From Phyllobacteriaceae bacterium UBA1059 (GTDB lineage: Bacteria > Pseudomonadota > Alphaproteobacteria > Rhizobiales > Rhizobiaceae): a stretch of DNA of 8,432 nt. A program made the position numbers and the translations under genes. The DNA is taken from NCBI GenBank assembly GCA_002316345.1, contig DCDI01000171.1:15204-23635 (forward strand). Direction: 5' to 3'. The notes beneath the pieces are model-generated. The model did no database searches. It had not been told where the DNA came from and saw only the letters and a list, made by a program, of their open reading frames with translations. Of the stretch, positions 1 through 6,465 are shown piece by piece; position 1 is the stretch's first letter, and every line of letters begins with the position of its first letter.

Positions 1-253
1 CTAAGTCCCTCTCTATGGCCAAAAGAGTGTCTGCCAGCTGCTTCTGGATGTAAGCCAGACGAGGCTCAGGCGCGGTTATCCTGCGAAACCCACCACCCTT
101 CTTCGGCACCTTAAAGACACGGTATTTCGCAGCGTCCGGAAGCTTGTAAAGAGCGTATGCGAGGACGGATGGCTTCACTTTGAGCACCGCAGCTACATCG
201 GACAAACCCGAGGCGGTTTTCAGTTGCCAGAGTTCGGGGGTCAGCTTGCTCAA
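1..253 (-). CDS. Reverse transcriptase, N-terminal part (runs off left edge)
   Basis: The minus-strand frame from a TTG at 253..251 is open to the window edge (84 codons). It reads like the start of a bacterial reverse transcriptase of the retron or DRT/unknown-group type. Residues 29-40 (SVLAYALYKLPD) resemble the small helical segment before the fingers. Residues 43-62 (KYRVFKVPKKGGGFRRITAP) match the conserved 'KY..F.IPKK.GG.R.I.AP' block, followed by L66-AYIQKQLADTL as in the 'L..IQ..L...L' helix. The catalytic YxDD lies outside the window, so activity and class cannot be judged. The frame has no ATG or GTG; the next upstream in-frame stop is TGA at 362..360. The TTG has no clear ribosome site but overlaps the TGA of a small upstream ORF (TTGA), suggesting reinitiation. 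A frameshift near the start is the alternative. Family call is by eye; RT identity is fairly sure, subtype is not. Confidence 0.8.
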   Translation of the reverse strand, partial: MSKLTPELWQLKTASGLSDVAAVLKVKPSVLAYALYKLPDAAKYRVFKVPKKGGGFRRITAPEPRLAYIQKQLADTLLAIERDL

Positions 254-381
254 GGGAATCGGCTTGCGGATACTCGTATGCAGGTGAGCGTATGGACCAT
301 TTGATCCAATTCGCAGAGGAAGGTAGAAATCTCCCGGGCTTTCCCGGCAGCATTGGTTTCAAGTGTCGCGAACCACGACAC
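250..381 (-). CDS. 43-codon leader ORF coupled to the reverse transcriptase
   Basis: A GTG (381..379), or the adjoining TTG at 384..382, opens a 43-residue frame containing a plausible helix (AREISTFLCELDQMVHTL). Its TGA stop overlaps the TTG start of the reverse transcriptase. A weak GCGGA lies a few bases upstream, and a promoter predicts transcription beginning about 20 bases before it. I do not recognise the protein. It may be a short coupled leader, or the frame may be incidental and the stretch a structured RNA leader of the kind that precedes retron and some DRT reverse transcriptases. The main support is position: right distance from the promoter, and an exact stop/start overlap like the one between qatC and qatD. 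Confidence 0.35.
   Translation of the reverse strand: MSWFATLETNAAGKAREISTFLCELDQMVHTLTCIRVSASRFP
334..347 (-). repeat. Small GC hairpin in the reverse transcriptase leader
   Basis: On the minus strand CCGGG-AAAG-CCCGG forms a 5-bp stem with a 4-nt loop inside the predicted leader transcript. It could be part of a structured RNA upstream of the reverse transcriptase. The short stem alone is weak evidence. Confidence 0.35.
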
Positions 382-410
382 CAAAATCTATCCGCAAGCC
401 GAACAGTACT

Positions 411-438
411 AAGATACGATTCGCTTAGCCTAGGTCAA
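411..438 (-). promoter_or_regulatory. Promoter for the reverse transcriptase unit
   Basis: On the minus strand, TTGACC (438..433) is followed after 16 bases by TATCTT (416..411), a good sigma70-type pair. Transcription would start near 404, leaving about 150 nt before the reverse transcriptase TTG. Assigned by eye. Confidence 0.5.
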
Positions 439-454
439 CATCAGGAAGCGACTT

Positions 455-664
455 CTACTTGCTGTCGGCTTTCGAGCATAGACGACCTCCTTTTTCAAGC
501 CGAGCATTCCGAGCCCATTTACTCGCCCGCCAATATGCTTCGGCCCGAACAGGGTCAATAGCGTGGTGGGCAACGGTATGGCCATCGGCAACTCGGGTGA
601 TGACTAGATCTGCGACGGCTTGCACGAACGTGCTGACCGGCAAAGCCAGTACAGACCGCATCAT
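455..664 (-). CDS. Hypothetical small protein (69 codons), doubtful
   Basis: ATG at 664..662 opens a 69-residue frame whose composition is protein-like: an alanine/valine-rich N-terminal half (LPVSTFVQAVADLVITRVAD), then a basic, tryptophan-containing C-terminus (YWRASKWARNARLEKGG). There is no obvious ribosome site before the start. Its last codons overlap a 12-codon ORF (479..441) preceded by a strong AGGAGG, the layout expected if a second, now truncated gene followed it. I do not recognise the family. It could be a small accessory protein, the tail of a decayed gene, or chance; third-position GC is only modest compared with qatA. Confidence 0.3.
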   Translation of the reverse strand: MMRSVLALPVSTFVQAVADLVITRVADGHTVAHHAIDPVRAEAYWRASKWARNARLEKGGRLCSKADSK

Positions 665-675
665 AGTGACCGAGT

Positions 676-691
676 GTAGGCGTGCGCCTAC
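676..691. repeat. 16-nt palindrome
   Basis: GTAGGCG-TG-CGCCTAC is a perfect inverted repeat with 7-bp arms and a 2-nt centre. The dyad shape would suit a dimeric repressor, but no promoter is evident beside it and the role is unknown. Confidence 0.4.
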
Positions 692-1058
692 GAACGGTCG
701 CTCGGCAGCACGAGCGTTGCCACCCGATCGATGCTGACAGGAAAGAAAGGTCGTCGTTCCGCCCGTTCCAATCTCCCAATGCCTGCTCCAGCTCGTCGAC
801 GACCCGCCATAGAACGAGCTTTCGATCTAACGATGACTTCGGGGCCAATATGTCCGATCATCTCCGTCTCCTAAAGCACAGAGTGGTGAGGGTTAGGCTT
901 CCGCGATCATCGTACGTCTGCTTCCGAGCAAGGGAAAAACTAGCCCGGACGTCCGTGATGGGGCGTTGCGGCCGAAATTCGACAGTTATCTGAATGGCCG
1001 TTTTCTCAGCTTTGCCCCCTGTGCCGCCGCACCAGAAAACTCTGAGCAATCGTTCCAT

Positions 1059-1083
1059 CATCTTGAAGCACGCCTTCAAGATG
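1059..1083. repeat. 10-bp perfect inverted repeat (hairpin)
   Basis: CATCTTGAAG (1059-1068) and CTTCAAGATG (1074-1083) are perfect reverse complements around a 5-nt centre. No T-run follows on either strand, so it does not look like an intrinsic terminator. It could be an operator, an RNA stem-loop or a leftover of a mobile-element end. Confidence 0.55.
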
Positions 1084-1301
1084 CATCCTTGATTGAATGC
1101 CTAATCGACCGTCCGGTGAACTGGTAGCTCTTCAGGCAACCTGGAGACTACAATGACCCCTTACGGCATGGACAAACTGACCCTGGCTGCTGTTGCCGCA
1201 GCATCCAATTGATTTGACTAGCAGGTTCGAAGCAGCACGACGTAGCCTCCATCCTGCGCTCTTTCTGTCGAGAATGTCTGTGAGGTATTCACGGCGCTTG
1301 A

Positions 1302-1329
1302 TTGACCAAAGCTCACACAGCAGTAAGCT
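1302..1329 (+). promoter_or_regulatory. Weak candidate promoter of the qat operon
   Basis: TTGACC (1302-1307), a 16-nt spacer, then TAAGCT (1324-1329), giving a start roughly 15 bases before the qatA ATG. The -35 is good and the -10 poor. It is the best pair I find in the last 150 bases before qatA. Confidence 0.3.
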
Positions 1330-1350
1330 TACCTCGAATCTGGAGGAATC

Positions 1351-3126
1351 ATGTGGGCCGACAGTGAAAGCGCCGTCGATTACCTGAACTATTCAGAAGT
1401 TTCGGAAATCATCTGCGAGATGATCTCCGACGATGCCATGCTTCCTATCTCGCTCGGCGTTTACGGCACATGGGGGGTCGGCAAGTCGAGCATCCTCAAG
1501 CTGGTCCAGAAAGACCTCGAGGCTGCCCCGCGGAACCTCATCATTAACTTTGATGCATGGCTCTACCAAGCCTTCGACGAAGCGAAGTCCGCGCTTATGA
1601 CAGTCATTGCGAAAACGCTCTACGACCAGAGCTCCAAAGGATTAAAAAACAAAGCGGCTGGACTGTATCGGCGCGTCAACAAGCTTAAGTTCCTTGGTAT
1701 CGCGGCAGACGTAGGCGCTTTGGCCGCAGGAATTCCCACCTTCGGGTTGCTCAGCAAGGCGGCTGGTTCCTTCGGAGATATGTGGGAAGGCTCTGGCGAC
1801 GAGGCGGACGTGACGGCGGTGAAGGATGCCGCCCAAGATGTCGGCAAGCGCACCTCGGGGCTTCTCAGGCCAGAGGAGAAACGCAACGCACCCGAAGAGA
1901 TTGCGGCTTTCAGACAGGAATTTGCCCATCTCCTTAACGAGATGGATCGACGCCTTGTAGTCTTCGTCGACAACCTCGACCGTTGCCTTCCAGCAAACGC
2001 CATTTCGACCCTCGAGGCCATGCGCCTGTTCCTTTTTCTGCCAAACACCGCCTTCGTGGTCGCGGCGGACGAGGAGATGATCAGGCTGGCTGTTGCCAAG
2101 CACTTTTCCGACCCAGGAGATCGCCATGTCACCGACTACCTAGACAAGCTGATACAGATCCCTATCCGGGTGCCTAAGCTGGGCCTTCAAGAGGTTCGCG
2201 CCTATCTCGCGATGCTTGCGATCGCAAGTGGGACGCCCGTCACAGCGGAGAAGCTGGAGGAAGTGAGGGCCGCCCTCATCGCAAAGCTCCGCAAGAGCTG
2301 GTCAGAAGAACCTCCATTCGAGGTGAAGGAGATCGTCTCCATCCTTGGCATCTCAGACAGGAGCGAGCTGGCCGCATCCCTCGATGCGATGGATCGCCTT
2401 GCACCGCTGCTGGCATATTCCGTTCGGGTGAACGGCAACCCGCGGATCGTGAAGCGGCTGTTAAACGTGATCCGGATGCGCTCAAGGACCGCTAAGCGCC
2501 GCGGCATGCCTCTCAGCGAATCCTTTATTGCGAAGCTCGCGTTGTTCGAACGCGTTGTAGGAGAGGAGGCGATCCAGGAACTCGGGGCGTTGGTGAATGG
2601 CGCCATCGACGGGAAGCCATCAATATTTGCAGACCTTGAAGCATCAGCCGATGAGATCGTGGCAAAGGACCTCCCAAAGGCTTGGGAGAAGCATGCATCC
2701 TTCGTCTCCGACTGGATCAAGCTCGATCCGTCGCTCGCAGGGGTGGATCTCCGTCCAGCCGTCTATCTCGCACGCGAGACGTTGCCGCTTAGGGCAGCGG
2801 CAACGCGCTTAAGTCCCTCGGCGAAGCGAAGCCTCGAGACGTTGCTGAAGACGGCGAGCGGCTTATCGCCGGCTTCGAAGGAAGCAATCGCGGCTCTTTC
2901 GGCAGAGGAAGCCGGGGAGGTGATGGAGGAAATGATCTCCGTGATGAGCCGAAACCTTGATTGGTTGAAGGTTAGGCAGGATTTCCGCGGAGCCTCCATG
3001 CTCGCGAAGGCCTACCCGATCGCTCACGGGAAGCTCATCCGGTTTGTCCAGACGTTCGAAAAGCCACCGCGCTGGATGAAGGTCATGATGAAGGATGAAG
3101 ACAGCCCTGCTAAAGGAAACGGCTGA
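1351..3126 (+). CDS. qatA: QatA, KAP-family P-loop ATPase of the Qat defence system
   Basis: A 591-residue protein of the KAP family (STAND-like P-loop NTPases), the ATPase of the QatABCD anti-phage system. Walker A is GTWGVGKS (residues 39-46). Walker B is LVVFVDNLDRCLP (202-214), with acidic D207 and the second aspartate D210 typical of KAP proteins. Between them, residues about 111-141 form a glycine/alanine-rich, mildly hydrophobic stretch where many KAP proteins carry membrane segments; here it is too weak to call one. The C-terminal half is mostly helical and lacks a recognisable extra domain. The ATG follows GGAGGA at 1342-1347 and the N-terminus starts directly with the expected KAP opening, so the start is firm. 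Its TGA overlaps the qatB ATG by one base. Identification rests on the motifs plus the downstream qatBCD order. In Qat, QatA is presumed to couple ATP hydrolysis to phage sensing or effector control; the trigger is not evident from sequence. Confidence 0.93.
   Translation: MWADSESAVDYLNYSEVSEIICEMISDDAMLPISLGVYGTWGVGKSSILKLVQKDLEAAPRNLIINFDAWLYQAFDEAKSALMTVIAKTLYDQSSKGLKNKAAGLYRRVNKLKFLGIAADVGALAAGIPTFGLLSKAAGSFGDMWEGSGDEADVTAVKDAAQDVGKRTSGLLRPEEKRNAPEEIAAFRQEFAHLLNEMDRRLVVFVDNLDRCLPANAISTLEAMRLFLFLPNTAFVVAADEEMIRLAVAKHFSDPGDRHVTDYLDKLIQIPIRVPKLGLQEVRAYLAMLAIASGTPVTAEKLEEVRAALIAKLRKSWSEEPPFEVKEIVSILGISDRSELAASLDAMDRLAPLLAYSVRVNGNPRIVKRLLNVIRMRSRTAKRRGMPLSESFIAKLALFERVVGEEAIQELGALVNGAIDGKPSIFADLEASADEIVAKDLPKAWEKHASFVSDWIKLDPSLAGVDLRPAVYLARETLPLRAAATRLSPSAKRSLETLLKTASGLSPASKEAIAALSAEEAGEVMEEMISVMSRNLDWLKVRQDFRGASMLAKAYPIAHGKLIRFVQTFEKPPRWMKVMMKDEDSPAKGNG
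2780..2805. repeat. 10-bp perfect inverted repeat inside qatA
   Basis: CGTTGCCGCT (2780-2789) and AGCGGCAACG (2796-2805) are exact reverse complements around a 6-nt centre, giving a GC-rich hairpin in the qatA message. No T-run follows. It may be chance from codon choice in GC-rich DNA. The 11-mer CGAGACGTTGC at 2775-2785 recurs at 2835-2845. Confidence 0.5.
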
Positions 3127-3884
3127 TGGGCACTTCATCATCGTCGCGGGGGTCAGGTCGCGACACGCCACTGGTCCCTCCTGGTACCGATGCTCAGCCG
3201 GGCAAACCCGTTCCGCCCGCGCAGCCGCAGCGCTTTAGGTCGTTCCGGACCTCGTTCGGTCGCTTCCTTAAAGGTGGAGACGGCGCGGATCTAAAGAAGT
3301 CGCTCGGCCACTACGCCCGGACATCAACGGGGGGCAGCTCGGTCGGACCGCGGCGCTACGGCGCCGTCTACTCGTCAGGCGGCGACCTGTACGACGTGCT
3401 GTCCTCTCTCGGCAGAGACGGCGCAGAGGCTGCCGCACGAGGCTTGTCCAAGGAATCGTTGCACGGCCAGCCGCTAGACGTGGTCTGCCAGCGCCTTGCC
3501 GATGCCCTAGCGCCTGACAACGCAGACAAAGACAGGATCCGAGCCGCCATCGACGAGGCGATGATCGAGGTTCTCGGAGAAGAGGAATTCGACACGGATC
3601 GCCTCGACGAAGAGACCGTCCATCGGATCATATCCGAGTATCTCTCCCAGTCTATCTTCCAAGATATCGTCGAAGAGGTGGGAGGCTCCTGGGCGAATGC
3701 CCCGGACGAGAAGAGAACGCCCGACGCCGAAGCCGAACTTATCGAACTCATCAGGGTCGTCGTGGACCAGAAGCTTGGTGCCCGGATGTTTGGCAATGCC
3801 GGGATCAACAAGACCGCCGTAGAAGGCTTCATGCGGGAAGCCGTCACTGAAGTCTGGCAGGAGTGGGAGGCGAACGATGAGTAG
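3126..3884 (+). CDS. qatB: QatB, Qat defence system component
   Basis: A 252-residue protein with no enzymatic motif, matching QatB by position and by its characteristic N-terminus MGTS, here MGTSSSSRGSG. Residues 2-38 are rich in Gly, Ser and Pro and probably disordered; the remainder is acidic and helical (for example the EEEFDTDRLDEETVHRIISE region and a C-terminal helix ending WQEWEANDE). The ATG overlaps the qatA stop by one base (TGATG) and has AAGGA eight bases upstream, so translation is probably coupled. Gly2 would be exposed after methionine removal. As I recall recent work on QueC-like defence enzymes, the N-terminal glycine of such partners is a modification target of the cognate QueC-like protein; that applies here by inference only. 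Function beyond being required for Qat defence is not readable from sequence. Confidence 0.88.
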   Translation: MGTSSSSRGSGRDTPLVPPGTDAQPGKPVPPAQPQRFRSFRTSFGRFLKGGDGADLKKSLGHYARTSTGGSSVGPRRYGAVYSSGGDLYDVLSSLGRDGAEAAARGLSKESLHGQPLDVVCQRLADALAPDNADKDRIRAAIDEAMIEVLGEEEFDTDRLDEETVHRIISEYLSQSIFQDIVEEVGGSWANAPDEKRTPDAEAELIELIRVVVDQKLGARMFGNAGINKTAVEGFMREAVTEVWQEWEANDE

Positions 3885-5199
3885 GATCGAATTCCACACT
3901 GACGAAAATACCATCCCCGACGAGGACACCGAGGGCACCCTTCAAGTGTATCTTTACGGATCCCGGCCGAAGCGGAGCGGATCAGCCTCAATCGGACGAA
4001 CCCTAGACCTTGCTGTCCGGCGACTGGGTGTCGGGGTTGACCCAGTCGCCTTCGACTTCCTCTCAATCTCGCTGGGGGTCGTCGCCGCCGATACCTTCAT
4101 CGATCGGTCGACCCATTCTGGAAACGGGTGGTCACGCGATTTGTCATTGACGATCCCGCTTGCCCAACCAGCCGCATGGGAGGCAGTACGCGGAGCGTTG
4201 GAGCAGGCACTCGGCTTCCTAAGCGGTGACCAGTGGAACCTGTCGTTTACCAAAGGCGGCAGAAATCCTCCATCCAAAGAGGCGATCCTGCGCCATCATA
4301 GATCACACATCGGGATAGGTTCAGCGGACTGCGTGTGCCTTTTCTCAGGCGGTCTCGACAGCTTGATTGGTGCACGGCAGTTGGTGAACGGCGGCAGGAC
4401 GCCCCTGCTTGTCAGCCATTCCTACCGCGGCGACCAAAGCTATCAGAGGGTCTTGGCTCCGCGCCTGGGGAAGAAGCTTCCGCGTTTCGCCGCCAATGCC
4501 AACCCCGTGTTCTCCGGACAAAACATCAACGACACCAGCATGCGAACGCGAAGCATCGGCTTCCTTGCTTATGGGGTGGTCGCGGCAAGTGCGCTTCGAG
4601 CGAAGAACCCCTCTGCAAATCCGATCGAGCTATACGTCCCCGAGAACGGCTTCATTGCCCTGAACGCTCCGCTCACGAGGCGCCGATTAGGTTCTCACAG
4701 CACAAGGACTACCCATCCAGGTTTTCTCGGGCAGATGCAGTCGATTTTCGATGCGGTAGAACTGTCAATCCGCCTTCGAAATCCGTACAGGCACAAGACT
4801 AAGGGCGAGATGCTCGTCGAACTGGCCCCTGACGAGGAGCTCAAGACAACTACAGTTGCGACGGTGTCTTGTGGCAAGTGGAAGCGGAAAAGCCAGCAGT
4901 GTGGCCATTGCGTGCCCTGTCTGATCAGGCGAGCGGCTTTTGCAAAGGCCGGGATAACCGACACCACACCTTACCAGTATCCTGATCTTGACGGTGCCTG
5001 GGAGCGGCCCGACATCCGGGACGACATAATGGCGATGCTGGTTGCCGTCGGGCGAGACAAACGTGGGACTCGACAGCGGGTAATCGCCAGTGGTCCCCTT
5101 CCCTTCGATGCTGTAGAGCGCGAGGGATGGTTCGGCGTTCACGAGCGGGGCCTCGACGAGGTAGGAGCCTACCTCAGGAGCCAAGGACTCGGCACTTGA
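3877..5199 (+). CDS. qatC: QatC, QueC-like PP-loop enzyme of the Qat system
   Basis: A 440-residue protein. After an N-terminal domain of about 150 residues specific to QatC-type proteins comes a QueC-like N-type ATP pyrophosphatase domain: CLFSGGLDS (residues 154-162) is the PP-loop that binds ATP phosphates. A four-cysteine zinc site follows at C332, C342, C345 and C348 (C-x9-C-G-H-C-x2-C), the same arrangement as in QueC, which makes preQ0 from 7-carboxy-7-deazaguanine. The full motif set argues for an active enzyme; the substrate in Qat is not fixed by sequence, and QatB is the obvious candidate partner. The start overlaps qatB by eight bases and has GGGAGG six bases upstream (3865-3870). 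The TGA stop overlaps the TTG of qatD. Confidence 0.93.
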   Translation: MSRIEFHTDENTIPDEDTEGTLQVYLYGSRPKRSGSASIGRTLDLAVRRLGVGVDPVAFDFLSISLGVVAADTFIDRSTHSGNGWSRDLSLTIPLAQPAAWEAVRGALEQALGFLSGDQWNLSFTKGGRNPPSKEAILRHHRSHIGIGSADCVCLFSGGLDSLIGARQLVNGGRTPLLVSHSYRGDQSYQRVLAPRLGKKLPRFAANANPVFSGQNINDTSMRTRSIGFLAYGVVAASALRAKNPSANPIELYVPENGFIALNAPLTRRRLGSHSTRTTHPGFLGQMQSIFDAVELSIRLRNPYRHKTKGEMLVELAPDEELKTTTVATVSCGKWKRKSQQCGHCVPCLIRRAAFAKAGITDTTPYQYPDLDGAWERPDIRDDIMAMLVAVGRDKRGTRQRVIASGPLPFDAVEREGWFGVHERGLDEVGAYLRSQGLGT

Positions 5200-5948
5200 T
5201 CGACTTCCACTGCCATCTTGACCTGTTCCCGTCGCCCACGTCAGCAGCGGACGAAATCGAGCGCGCAGGGACCTACGTCCTTTCCGTGACAAACACCCCC
5301 AAGGCATTTCCAAAGACGGCTCAAATAGCCAAGGGCAGGAGGCGGATCAGGACGGCGCTGGGTCTTCACCCTCAACTGGTCCACGAGCGGCATGGGGAAG
5401 TCGGCATGTTCGTGCGTTTGCTAGGCGAAACGGGATACGTTGGCGAGATCGGGATCGATGGCGACTCAGCTGGGCATCACGACGTGCAAAAAGAAGTTTT
5501 CGGCAGGCTGTTGAAGGCGTGTGCGGATGCTGGCGGCCGAGTTATGTCGGTTCACAGTCGACGCGCAAGCGGCGAAGTCATTGAGGCACTCCTGCATCAG
5601 CCTGATGCAGGAGTGCCCGTACTTCACTGGTTCTCGGGTCCCGTCGCCCACGCACAGAAAGCTGCCGACATCGGAGCTTGGTTCTCTGTAGGGCTTCCTA
5701 TGCTGAGAAGCCGCCGGGCATCGGCGATGATCGGCATCCTGCCCCGTGATCGCATCCTGACTGAGACCGACGCTCCCTTCGCGTCAACTTCGGGAGGAGC
5801 TTACCCTGCCAAAGCACTTGAAGAGTCGGTTGCTGTCTTGGCGCGACTATGGGGTTCAGACGAACGAACCGTGCAAAATCAGCTTAACGAGAACCTCCGC
5901 CGGCTGGTCATCCAGGCAGACCGATTCCGTAGTTCGGCGCATGCCTAA
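5196..5948 (+). CDS. qatD: QatD, TatD-family metal-dependent hydrolase of the Qat system
   Basis: A 250-residue TatD-type DNase/hydrolase, normal length for the family, with all metal-site motifs: DFHCHLD (H5, H7), GLHP (55-59), VGEIGID (E84), SVH (H120), LHWFSG (H144) and TETDAP (D192). An ATG at 5127 is in frame, but the added 23 residues are arginine-rich, out-of-frame qatC sequence, and TatD proteins begin right before DFHxH. I therefore choose the TTG at 5196, whose last three bases with A5199 give the qatC stop (TTGA); AAGGA lies eight bases upstream (5183-5187). Last gene of the operon, probably a nuclease effector or processing enzyme acting in the cytoplasm. It carries an unusual perfect palindrome at codons 130-141. 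Confidence 0.93.
   Translation: MIDFHCHLDLFPSPTSAADEIERAGTYVLSVTNTPKAFPKTAQIAKGRRRIRTALGLHPQLVHERHGEVGMFVRLLGETGYVGEIGIDGDSAGHHDVQKEVFGRLLKACADAGGRVMSVHSRRASGEVIEALLHQPDAGVPVLHWFSGPVAHAQKAADIGAWFSVGLPMLRSRRASAMIGILPRDRILTETDAPFASTSGGAYPAKALEESVAVLARLWGSDERTVQNQLNENLRRLVIQADRFRSSAHA
5585..5617. repeat. 33-nt perfect palindrome inside qatD
   Basis: GGCACTCCTGCATCAG (5585-5600), a single C, then CTGATGCAGGAGTGCC (5602-5617) are exact reverse complements: 16-bp arms with a 1-nt centre. It lies in the loop-like coding stretch ALLHQPDAGVP of qatD. The DNA could extrude a cruciform, and the mRNA could form a stem of about 15 bp. No T-run follows, so it is not an evident terminator. Confidence 0.9.
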
Positions 5949-6465
5949 GCCGCATATGCGCGGACGAAGTTCTTTGAACATGTCAGCCAGAATGATCATG
6001 GCGTTACTACCTAGGTCGAGGGATTGACCTGGCGAAGGGCGGCAAGATTTCTGTGCAGGCATCTCGGGAGGCGAAAGCAGAGCCTTGGCGTCAGCCAGCG
6101 CAAAGCCCTTGCGCAGTGAGCGCACCTGCATCCGCTGGTGCCAGCACCTCAACGGCTGCTGTCAAAGTTCGAGAACCATCCGGGTGCGAGAGTGAATGTC
6201 AATCGGCGTTGTAACTGGACCCCTTATCGGCGTCCAAAAGGCCCGTTTGGATGCCGATCACCCCAAACGCGGGGTCCTTATTCCATGCCAAATCACACGC
6301 TGACAGCTAGCAACGCTCTCCGTGCCGACTGGGTACCAAGGCGCATCGCCTGACGGCAGTTCACAGTTACTGAAACGACTGCAAACCTGAAGGCCAGATC
6401 GGCCATCGACCCGAGCAGCAGCTTGAATGACCGACACACACGCTGGCCGAACGCGTCTCCAGCGC
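5949..6465. other. Convergent intergenic region, no convincing gene
   Basis: About 517 bases between the convergent ends of qatD and zorC. The minus strand is open across 5856..6152 and reads partly protein-like (LDLGSNAMIILADMFKELRPRI), but it overlaps the end of qatD, has no good start and is not recognised; it might be a gene fragment. A 6-bp hairpin, GCGCAA-AGCCC-TTGCGC, sits at 6098-6114. The main feature is the IS21-end-like nested repeat at 6197-6277. No helicase-like sequence is present on either strand, and I see no clear intrinsic terminator with a T-run. Confidence 0.55.
6197..6277. mobile_element. Possible IS21-family terminus remnant with nested inverted repeat
   Basis: From TGTCAATCGGCG (6197) onward, ATCGGCGT occurs at 6202-6209 and again 24 bases later at 6226-6233, each followed by CCAAAA- or ACTGGACCCC-type sequence. 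From memory, IS21-family termini carry TG ends and repeats of the ATCGGCGTCCAAAA..GACCCC kind. Here it folds back on itself: ATCGGCGTCCAAA (6226-6238) pairs with TTTGGATGCCGAT (6246-6258), 12 of 13 exact plus one G-T, and GGACCCC (6218-6224) with GGGGTCC (6271-6277). No istA/istB is present. It could be a solo end, a small non-autonomous element or a terminator-like structure. Confidence 0.45.

Larger units (their letters stand above)
382..1350. other. Long region with no convincing gene
   Basis: This is roughly 970 bases between the divergent reverse transcriptase unit and qatA. The minus strand holds short ORFs: 858..1061 (67 codons), 688..861 (57 codons, GGAG before its ATG, its ATGA overlapping the previous stop), 455..664 (69 codons) and a 12-codon ORF at 441..479 behind a perfect AGGAGG. 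The plus strand has a 19-codon ORF (1153..1212) with GGAG six bases upstream, and an open frame 897..1127 with no ATG or GTG. I recognise none of these. The pattern fits eroded accessory genes or non-coding DNA between modules better than a functional operon. Confidence 0.5.

Noticed and set aside
897..1127. Plus-strand open frame of 76 codons with a protein-like middle (RPKFDSYLNGRFLSF)
   Set aside because: It has no ATG or GTG usable as a start, no ribosome site and no recognised family; could be a gene scrap but cannot be supported.
1153..1212. 19-codon plus-strand ORF with GGAG six bases upstream, before qatA
   Set aside because: A single short ORF with a four-base ribosome site is expected by chance, and no regulatory codon pattern or coupled structure to qatA is visible.
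1620..2132. Long minus-strand ORFs inside qatA (170 and 161 codons, also 172 codons at 2202-2720)
   Set aside because: They lie fully antisense to a well-supported KAP ATPase, have Ser/Arg/Ala-rich shadow composition and no recognisable motif; typical of GC-rich coding DNA.
3368..4066. 232-codon minus-strand ORF across the qatB/qatC junction
   Set aside because: Antisense to two solid genes, composition dominated by Ser/Arg, no ribosome site or family resemblance.
4335..4802. Plus-strand 155-codon ORF in another frame of qatC
   Set aside because: It covers the PP-loop region of qatC, whose own frame carries all motifs; the alternative frame is a shadow.
5127..5195. Upstream ATG for qatD adding 23 residues
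   Set aside because: The extra residues are arginine-rich translation of qatC in another frame, and TatD proteins start just before the DFHxH motif; the TTG at 5196 has a ribosome site and a coupled overlap.
6226..6258. Hairpin as an intrinsic terminator for zorC or qatD
   Set aside because: The stem is strong but neither strand has a T-run after it; the resemblance to IS21-type end repeats explains it better.
6138..6353. 71-codon plus-strand ORF between qatD and zorC
   Set aside because: It spans the palindromic IS-like repeat, has no ribosome site and resembles no protein.
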